Part shown: positions 58,262 through 64,000 of the stretch, piece after piece
Layout of the letters: each line of letters begins with the position of its first letter
How positions within the stretch are numbered: the first letter of the stretch is position 1
Origin: Paenibacillus sp. SYP-B4298
GTDB lineage: Bacteria; Bacillota; Bacilli; Paenibacillales; Paenibacillaceae
Reading direction: 5' to 3'
Length of the DNA stretch: 64,000 nucleotides
NCBI RefSeq assembly: GCF_027627475.1
Contig: NZ_CP115484.1
Location: 4,320,501 to 4,384,500 of the forward strand
The notes under the pieces: generated by a model
Told to the model about the DNA's origin: nothing
Databases searched by the model: none
What the model saw: only the letters and a program-made list of their open reading frames with translations
Position numbers and translations under genes: made by a program

Positions 58262-60769
58262 TTATAAGGTCTCCAGCATATTCAGCAGGACACGTATCGC
58301 TTCCGCTCTGGTCGCTGTCCCCTGCGGAGCGAACTGATTGCCGCTGCGCCCCTGAATCCATCCTTGTTCCTGTACGGCATGGACAGCACCCCTGGCCCAG
58401 CCTGGAATCTCCTGATCATCTGCAAAGGAGGTCGACGCCTTGCCATCCATCTTCAGTCCCATCGACTTGGCAATCATCATCACCATCTCTGCTCGCGTAA
58501 CCGCCGCGTTCGGACGGAAGGTCTGATCCGCATAGCCGTTGATGATGCCAGCCTGTACGGCCTTGGCTACCGCATCGCCAGCCCATGTCCCGATCGCATC
58601 CCGATCCTTGAATACCAGCTCTGCCGCGGCGCCCTCTCGCTTCAGCGCATTCATCAGCAGCACGGCGAATTCAGCGCGGGTAACGGTCTTGTCCGGCTTG
58701 AATGTTCCATCCGGGTAACCGCCAGCGATCCCCAGCTTCACTGCCTTGCCGATGTCTGTGGCCGCCCAGTGTCCTGCCGTGTCCGAGAACAGCGGCTCGG
58801 CGCTACCCGACTGCTCAGGCTCAGCCGCTGCCTTGACGGCCAACACGGCAAACGGAGTCAGATGGTCGCTCTCCACCGATATGATGCGGCCGTTCACTGT
58901 GCCGCCCATCTCCACCCATTCCTTCTTACCTTCATCATAGTAGAAGACAGAGGGCTTGTATCCGGCTGGCACTGCCGACGCATCGAACTGGAAGCTAAGT
59001 GTAATCGGCTTCTTGAAGTTGTCGCTGCTATTTTTCGTAATCTCAAATACGGGAGACAACAGAGTCTGACCGCTCGGCACCATCGCCGAGGCCGCAGAGC
59101 TGTCCAGCTTCTCTACGGTCAAGCGCAGATCATCCGCAGAAGCTCCAGCCGGCACAACCACGCTCAGCTCGCTGCCCAGCTCCAGCTTCCCGCCAGCGGA
59201 CGGGGAGATGACACTCTCCGCGAGGCCAGCATTGCCTGAGCCGCTTGAACCGCTTGAGCCACTGCCTGTGGAGCCGCTTGGATAGGTGACAGCTACTGTC
59301 TTGACCGTCTGAGACAGACCCGCACTCTCCGACCCGGCCGCGTCTACCGCTTTGACCGTGAACGTATATTCTGTGCCTGAGCTCAGTCCTGTAAGCTCGA
59401 CCGACCGCGCCTCATTGCCTAGTGTCCGAATTGGCACTGTCTTGCCGCTCTCATAGACGCGGTATTGCTTGACCTTGCCCTGGACATCGGCTGACGGCCA
59501 GCTCAGCGTCAGCTTGTTCATGCCCACTCCAGCAACCTCCAGCTTCGTGCCCAGCTCCCAACCGACAGCAAGCTCATTGTTCATATCGAACTCCTGAGTT
59601 CCGAAGGTGGCGAACCAGTCCTTGATCTGCGTCTTGTCGGAGGTAAACGCCATGGACAGCATCAGCATAATACGCGCATGCTGGGCATTCAGACTATCGC
59701 CCGCCACAATGTTGCTGCCGGTTCCCGGATACATCGTTCCCGAGCCCGTGCGGGTCGTCGTCACGAACATCACATCATTATCGCGGATTGCCGCAGTGCG
59801 GGCGGCGCTCAGCTTGGAGGAGATGCCGCCTGCTCCGGTACCAGCGGTGACGATGCCCTTGGCGCCGTCTGCCACCAGGCCGCGAATCGCGCCGCCGCCC
59901 GCGTCTTGGTAATTGTAGACAATCTCGACGATCGGCAGCTTGTCTGCCGTAATCGTCCGCAGGTCGAATGGCGTCTGCCAGTTCGACTTGCCCGCCTTCA
60001 TCGCTCTGGCATTCAAACGATAGATACGAATATTGCTCTCATCGATATAGCCCAGCGCGCCCAGCATCGGAGTCTCGAACGTGTCCATCCGGTGTGCATT
60101 GGACTTCGTCACCTCTCGTGCCGCCTGAATGACGTCATTGAGCATCAGCACCGTGCCGAACCACTTCGTCTTGCCGCTGCCTGCCAGCTTGATCGCATTA
60201 TACAGGTTGGCAGGCGCATCCGTACCGATGACATCCCACGGGCGCATCGCCCCGGTGATGACGACCGGCTTCGGACTTCTCACCGTCAGATCGAGGAAAT
60301 ACCCGATCTCCTCCATCGTGTCGGTCCCGGTCGTCACCACGACGCCGTCATAGCTCTCCAGCGCCTGGTCAACTGCCAGTGACAGATCATACAGCTCCGG
60401 GAAGGTGTAGCCGCCCGAGCCTTTATTCCCGAACTGGTAGGTGGCGACATCGGCAATCTTCTCTTTGCCTGGCAACTGCCCTACCAGATCCTCAATTTTG
60501 TATGTTCCTGCTCTATAATTTTGAAAGCTGGTCGAATCCGCCGCCTGTCCAGCAAGCGTACCGCCGGTGCCGATAACAAGCACATTAGGAAGTGGCGACT
60601 GCTTATGTGCATCTGAAAGCTCCGGTATAGGGAATACCTTAGGCGCCAGCGTCTGTGCGACAGCAGTAGTCGCAGGTCCGAGCGCCCCCCACACCATCGC
60701 ACTCAGCAAGGCGGCGATGAGCAGCGGCACAAGAAGCCTGCCCGTTATTGTAGATTCCGTTCGTGACAT
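58262..60769 (-). CDS. Secreted asparaginase with fibronectin-III and three SLH domains
   Basis: Extracellular, surface-anchored type II L-asparaginase of 835 residues. Residues 1-39 are a signal peptide. The asparaginase domain (about 55-400) has IGTGGTLAG (catalytic Thr), TTGTDTMEE and TGAMRPWD. A fibronectin-III domain follows at about 410-495, then a Gly/Ser linker and a beta-rich domain of about 130 residues. Three SLH repeats (about 668-835: PLFSDTAGHWA, FKDRDAIGTWA, FADDQEIPGWA) bind secondary wall polymers. The ATG follows GCAGGAGGG. It lies 236 bases downstream of a near-identical paralogue. A structured leader precedes it. Confidence 0.92.
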   Translation of the reverse strand: MSRTESTITGRLLVPLLIAALLSAMVWGALGPATTAVAQTLAPKVFPIPELSDAHKQSPLPNVLVIGTGGTLAGQAADSTSFQNYRAGTYKIEDLVGQLPGKEKIADVATYQFGNKGSGGYTFPELYDLSLAVDQALESYDGVVVTTGTDTMEEIGYFLDLTVRSPKPVVITGAMRPWDVIGTDAPANLYNAIKLAGSGKTKWFGTVLMLNDVIQAAREVTKSNAHRMDTFETPMLGALGYIDESNIRIYRLNARAMKAGKSNWQTPFDLRTITADKLPIVEIVYNYQDAGGGAIRGLVADGAKGIVTAGTGAGGISSKLSAARTAAIRDNDVMFVTTTRTGSGTMYPGTGSNIVAGDSLNAQHARIMLMLSMAFTSDKTQIKDWFATFGTQEFDMNNELAVGWELGTKLEVAGVGMNKLTLSWPSADVQGKVKQYRVYESGKTVPIRTLGNEARSVELTGLSSGTEYTFTVKAVDAAGSESAGLSQTVKTVAVTYPSGSTGSGSSGSSGSGNAGLAESVISPSAGGKLELGSELSVVVPAGASADDLRLTVEKLDSSAASAMVPSGQTLLSPVFEITKNSSDNFKKPITLSFQFDASAVPAGYKPSVFYYDEGKKEWVEMGGTVNGRIISVESDHLTPFAVLAVKAAAEPEQSGSAEPLFSDTAGHWAATDIGKAVKLGIAGGYPDGTFKPDKTVTRAEFAVLLMNALKREGAAAELVFKDRDAIGTWAGDAVAKAVQAGIINGYADQTFRPNAAVTRAEMVMMIAKSMGLKMDGKASTSFADDQEIPGWARGAVHAVQEQGWIQGRSGNQFAPQGTATRAEAIRVLLNMLETL

Positions 60770-60814
60770 GAAAGACTTCCCTCCTGCAAGCGTAAACGTT
60801 CGCCCCCTCTACCC

Positions 60815-60934
60815 ATGGACAAGGCAAGAGCCTCCCAGTTGCCCGGAAGCCGCCGTAGCGGCCTCCTGTAATCGGGCGAGCGGTCGACTGTACACGGTCA
60901 TGTTCGTGGCAGCTTGCCAGCTTGCCTTGCCCAT
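60815..60934 (-). promoter_or_regulatory. Structured leader upstream of the SLH asparaginase
   Basis: Arms at 60815-60828 and 60921-60934 can form a 14-base stem (one wobble) closing about 92 bases. Inside, a GGAxGCCGC...GCGGCxTCC hairpin lies at 60845-60866. The structure ends about 45 bases before the ATG, so it could act in cis on translation or be part of a riboswitch-like leader. No known class was matched. Confidence 0.4.
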
Positions 60935-61005
60935 CGACAGGGACGTGACGTTTCGCATTTGGAATTAGTAGTACGAAATCGTTGCGGTGCACATTGATGT
61001 GTGAA

Positions 61006-62412
61006 TCAGGTTCCAGCCGGCACAGCAGTCTCTTCCGTTCCCACCGGAGCCGTCTGAGGAGCCGCTTCTTCCGATGCATTCGGTGTCGTCTCCGGCGCGG
61101 TCTCAACCGCAGACGTCTCTGGGACAGTCTCAACCGCAGGCGTCGGGGTCTCTACTGCGACCGGAGCCTCGACCGCCCCCGCCTCAAGCTCCGAAGGCAA
61201 CGCCAAGGTTCTGCTCTCCACCCCGGCATCAACTTGGACATCCTGTGTACCGTAAGTTGCGAACCAGTCCTTGATCTGCGTCTTGTCAGAGGCGAACGCC
61301 ATGGACAGCATCAGCATGATGCGCGCATGCTGGGCATTGAGATTATCGCCCGCTACAATATTACTGTTGCTTCCTGGATACATCGTTCCCGAACCCGTGC
61401 GGGTCGTCGTCACGAACATCACATCATTATCGCGGATCGCCGCGGTGCGGGCTGCGCTCATCTTGGAGGAGATGCCGCCTGCTCCGGTGCCTGCGGTGAC
61501 GATCCCCTTCGCTCCCTCTGCCACCAGGCCGCGAATCGCGCCGCCGCCTGCGTCTTGGTAGTTGTAGACAATCTCAACAATTGGCAGCTTGTCCACTGGA
61601 ATCGTACCGAGATCGAACGGCGTCGACCAATCCTCCTTGCCTGCCTTAAGCACACGAGCCGGAGCGCGGTAGATGCGAATATTATTCTCATCGATATAGC
61701 CCAGCGCGCCCAGCATCGGGGTCTCGAACGTGTCCATCCGGTGTGCGTTGGACTTCGTCACCTCTCGCGCCGCCTGAATGACATCATTGAGCATCAGCAC
61801 CGTGCCGAACCACTTCGTCTTGCCGCTGCCTGCCAGCTTGATCGCATTATACAGGTTGGCAGGCGCATCCGTACCGATGACATCCCACGGACGCATCGCC
61901 CCGGTGATGACGACCGGCTTCGGACTTCTCACCGTCAGATCGAGGAAATACCCGATCTCCTCCATCGTGTCGGTTCCGGTCGTCACCACGACGCCGTCAT
62001 AGCTCTCCAGCGCCTGGTCAACTGCCAGCGACAGATCATACAGCTCCGGGAAGGTGTAGCCGCCCGAGCCTTTATTCCCGAACTGGTAGGTGGCAACATC
62101 GGCAATCTTCTCTTTGCCTGGCAACTGCGCTACCAGATCCTCAATTTTGTATGTTCCTGCTCTATAATTTTGAAAGCTGGTCGAATCCGCCGCCTGTCCG
62201 GCAAGCGTACCGCCGGTGCCGATAACAAGCACATTAGGGAGTGAAGACTGGATGGCTCCTTCAGAGAGCTGAGGAATATCAAACTTTTTGACTGTCCCTC
62301 CGCCTGGCAGCGTCTCAGCAAATACCATTGCAGCAGTCGCTCCCAGCATGGCTATAACTAATAGTGGGATCAGTAACTTTTTCACAAGCTTGCTCTCTTT
62401 CAATGATGTCAT
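61006..62412 (-). CDS. Secreted asparaginase (paralogue, low-complexity tail)
   Basis: Type II L-asparaginase of 468 residues, almost identical to the SLH-bearing neighbour over the catalytic domain. Residues 1-34 are a signal peptide ending VFA-ETL. It has IGTGGTLAG, TTGTDTMEE and TGAMRPWD. After about residue 385 the FN3-SLH part is replaced by an Ala/Pro/Glu/Thr-rich tail of about 75 residues (ETPTPAVETVPETSAVE). No SLH or sortase motif is present, so it is probably released or loosely wall-bound. GGGAGG precedes the ATG. A GlnR/TnrA box covers its promoter. Confidence 0.92.
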   Translation of the reverse strand: MTSLKESKLVKKLLIPLLVIAMLGATAAMVFAETLPGGGTVKKFDIPQLSEGAIQSSLPNVLVIGTGGTLAGQAADSTSFQNYRAGTYKIEDLVAQLPGKEKIADVATYQFGNKGSGGYTFPELYDLSLAVDQALESYDGVVVTTGTDTMEEIGYFLDLTVRSPKPVVITGAMRPWDVIGTDAPANLYNAIKLAGSGKTKWFGTVLMLNDVIQAAREVTKSNAHRMDTFETPMLGALGYIDENNIRIYRAPARVLKAGKEDWSTPFDLGTIPVDKLPIVEIVYNYQDAGGGAIRGLVAEGAKGIVTAGTGAGGISSKMSAARTAAIRDNDVMFVTTTRTGSGTMYPGSNSNIVAGDNLNAQHARIMLMLSMAFASDKTQIKDWFATYGTQDVQVDAGVESRTLALPSELEAGAVEAPVAVETPTPAVETVPETSAVETAPETTPNASEEAAPQTAPVGTEETAVPAGT

Positions 62413-62457
62413 AAAAATTAACCTCCCATATTGTTTATCTATCTAGTAGACAAACTC

Positions 62458-62486
62458 ATTTTATTATATGTTAGTTAATATGACAA
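62458..62486 (-). promoter_or_regulatory. Predicted promoter of the tandem asparaginase genes
   Basis: Minus strand TTGTCA, 17-base spacer, TAAAAT. Transcription would start near 62,451, 39 bases before the ATG, with GGGAGG as ribosome site. Confidence 0.7.
62469..62485. promoter_or_regulatory. GlnR/TnrA box at the asparaginase promoter
   Basis: TGTTAGTTAATATGACA matches TGTNA-N7-TNACA exactly (TGTCA...TAACA on the minus strand). It overlaps the -35 element and spacer, a repressing position. Confidence 0.75.
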
Positions 62487-62712
62487 TTAGTTAACACTAT
62501 TAAAATAACGGTTACATTTACTTTATACTATATATATCTAAGTTTTACGCCATAATACGCCTTGGTCTAAAATAAACTTCTTCATTCATTGTGGTGTAGA
62601 GTAGTTTTTATATGACATAATATGTGACATATATAACATCCAGTGTTCAGATAATGTTTAGAGCGAGCAGCTACACTACATATGAGATCAGTTGAAAAAG
62701 GAGGGGCAGCAA

Positions 62713-62973
62713 TTGCCCAACATCATCAGTATTTATCCTGTACATGACTTCCATCTTATCCTGGAGCTAGGATCCGGTGAATATCGCGTCATTGATCTGC
62801 TGCTGTTCGTGGAGTTGCTGCCCGAGGAGCGTGAAGCGGGGCGATTTGCCGAGGTATGGCTTGATACGGAAGAACATGCCGTCCGTCTAAGCGGAGGACG
62901 GTCGATCTACGGGCACCAACTGTGCGAGAATAGCCTGCCGCTGCAGTTGCCGCATTGTATTCGTCAAATGTAG
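62713..62973 (+). CDS. DUF2442-like small protein (86 aa)
   Basis: 86-residue protein beginning PNIISIYPVHDFHLILELG, then EYRVIDLLLFVE and a C-terminal GHQLCENSLPL. This agrees with the short beta-rich DUF2442 family, thought to act in toxin-antitoxin-like or regulatory pairs, though no partner is adjacent. TTG at 62713, six bases after AAGGAGGGG, is a better start than the TTG at 62692 that lies before the site. Function unknown. Confidence 0.65.
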   Translation: MPNIISIYPVHDFHLILELGSGEYRVIDLLLFVELLPEEREAGRFAEVWLDTEEHAVRLSGGRSIYGHQLCENSLPLQLPHCIRQM

Positions 62974-63025
62974 CGGCACGCGGGCAACTGCTCCCCTCTC
63001 CATCATCGCCGCCAGACACACAGAA

Positions 63026-63064
63026 ACAGCCCTCTTCGTCTCCTGTCGGAGCTGCGAGGGCTGT
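63026..63064. terminator. Hairpin between DUF2442-like and oxidoreductase genes
   Basis: ACAGCCCTC (63026-63034) pairs perfectly with GAGGGCTGT (63056-63064) between two convergent genes. No U-tract follows on either strand. Confidence 0.5.
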
Positions 63065-63136
63065 CTGTACGCCTGCCATTCGTGGTATTCATCGTCTTAT
63101 CGCGTATACGTTATCCTTCACGGTTACCCGCCGCGT

Positions 63137-64000
63137 CTACCACTCCAGCTTCACTTCACTGCCGGTACGCGACGATTCATAGATCGCATCCAAAATACGA
63201 TTATTCGTATACCCCGTCAGCGCTGAGCTGATCGGCTGCTTATTATCGCGGATACACTCCAGGAAATGCCTTCCCATTAGCACACGGTCGCTCTCGCCTT
63301 CCAGCGGCTCCACCACCGCCTCCTTCACCTGATCGCCTTCATGTGTTACAAGACAGCCTGTGGTGCCGCTCAGCGACAATCCAGCCTCCGTCCCCATTAA
63401 CTGAACGTAGGGGTCCTCCTTGGCGCCAGCAGCATGAGCCGCCCAGCTTACCTCCAGCAACAGCGTCGAGCCATTGTCCATCTTGATCATAGCCGTCGCC
63501 AGATCCTCCACATCATAATAGCCTTCCCAGTTCGGCGTGCCCCATGTCCCGATTCCGCGGCGCTGAGGGCCAAATTCGGCATAGGTCGAGCCGTACACCG
63601 ATACCGGCCGTGGATTGCCCATCAAATATAGCGACAGATCGAGCATATGTACACCGATGTCAATCAGGGGACCTCCGCCGGACTGATCCATGCGGGTAAA
63701 CCATGATCCCCAGCCGGGAATCCCCTTCTTGCGAATCCAGCCCGTCTTGACATTATAGATACGCCCTAGCGCTCCCTGGTCGATCTGCTGCCGGATTGCG
63801 CGGCTGATCCCCGTCCAGCGCATCTGATGCGCCATCATCAGCACCTTGCCCGACTGCTCCGCCGCTTCCATGATACGCTTGGCCGACATGGACGTGTTAG
63901 ACATCGGCTTCTCCAACAGCACATGCTTGCCTTGACGCAGCGCCTCGATAGCAAGCGGTGCATGGAACTGATTCGGCACCCCGATGACGACAGCGTCAAT
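63137..64000 (-). CDS. Gfo/Idh/MocA family oxidoreductase (5' end cut by window edge)
   Basis: At least 287 residues are visible; the N-terminal nucleotide-binding start lies beyond base 64,000. VVIGVPNQFHAPLAIEAL then GKHVLLEKPMSNT form the NAD(P)-binding signature with the conserved EKP. The C-terminal dehydratase-like domain contains GGGPLIDIGVHMLDLSLYL and ends SRTGSEVKLEW. Such enzymes oxidise or reduce sugars or inositols; the exact substrate is not evident and the neighbours do not help. Confidence 0.9.
   Translation of the reverse strand: MDAVVIGVPNQFHAPLAIEALRQGKHVLLEKPMSNTSMSAKRIMEAAEQSGKVLMMAHQMRWTGISRAIRQQIDQGALGRIYNVKTGWIRKKGIPGWGSWFTRMDQSGGGPLIDIGVHMLDLSLYLMGNPRPVSVYGSTYAEFGPQRRGIGTWGTPNWEGYYDVEDLATAMIKMDNGSTLLLEVSWAAHAAGAKEDPYVQLMGTEAGLSLSGTTGCLVTHEGDQVKEAVVEPLEGESDRVLMGRHFLECIRDNKQPISSALTGYTNNRILDAIYESSRTGSEVKLEW

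Noticed and set aside
62623-62638. Third GlnR/TnrA box (TGTGA...TAACA)
   Set aside because: The spacer is six bases instead of seven, so it fails the consensus.

Overview
The window is chromosomal DNA from a Gram-positive, spore-forming bacterium of the Bacillales, most probably a Paenibacillus. Pointers are the S-layer-homology (SLH) repeats, a copper-amine-oxidase-type wall domain, a KapB homologue, a paeninodin-type lasso peptide cluster, strong AGGAGG ribosome sites with many TTG/GTG starts, and moderately GC-rich codon use. No rRNA, tRNA, CRISPR array or intact insertion sequence was seen.

Layout. (1) 1-4,300: thiL-tsaE-tsaB operon (cut by the left edge), a YitT membrane protein, a polysaccharide deacetylase and a small conserved protein. 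(2) 4,437-7,414: Ku and a LigD split into separate ligase and polymerase genes (end joining). (3) 7,406-12,907: cardiolipin synthase, bactofilin, an ABC-2 transporter pair, a small Cys-rich protein and APS kinase (cysC). (4) 13,236-21,456: an eight-gene lasso peptide operon on the minus strand, in transcription order sulfotransferase, lasso cyclase, a 46-residue precursor, HPr-kinase-like tailoring kinase, B1 (PqqD/RRE), B2 protease, nucleotidyltransferase, ABC exporter. (5) 21,624-43,088: an exopolysaccharide (EPS) cluster on the minus strand: PilZ-like protein, CpsC/CpsD pair, galU, initiating sugar transferase, beta-helix protein, five glycosyltransferases, Wzy-like polymerase, complete dTDP-rhamnose pathway, MurJ-like flippase, manC, ugd and an LCP ligase. 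A SinR-like repressor is divergent to it, and a 51-residue small gene with Spo0A-box-like repeats lies beyond. (6) 44,405-64,000: gltB, GDSL esterase, kapB, a UgtP-like glycolipid synthase, NlpC/P60 hydrolase, a cation efflux protein, a zinc-ribbon protein, an ABC-F ATPase, two tandem secreted asparaginases (one SLH-anchored), a DUF2442-like protein and a truncated Gfo/Idh/MocA oxidoreductase.

How it fits together. The lasso operon carries all the core genes plus three tailoring genes: a kinase for which the precursor supplies the required C-terminal Ser, a PsmN-like nucleotidyltransferase, and a PAPS-dependent sulfotransferase translationally coupled to the cyclase. A gene for APS kinase, which makes PAPS, converges on the operon. 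This suggests a phosphorylated and possibly sulfated lasso peptide with an unusual Glu at core position 1, and is the most novel system here. The EPS cluster has the nucleotide-sugar genes for UDP-Glc, UDP-GlcA, GDP-Man and dTDP-Rha. Its promoter region holds two adjacent palindromes facing the SinR-like regulator. gltB and the upstream asparaginase gene each have a perfect GlnR/TnrA box overlapping a good promoter, so nitrogen control links them. Functions are inferred from sequence reading alone; no database search was run.
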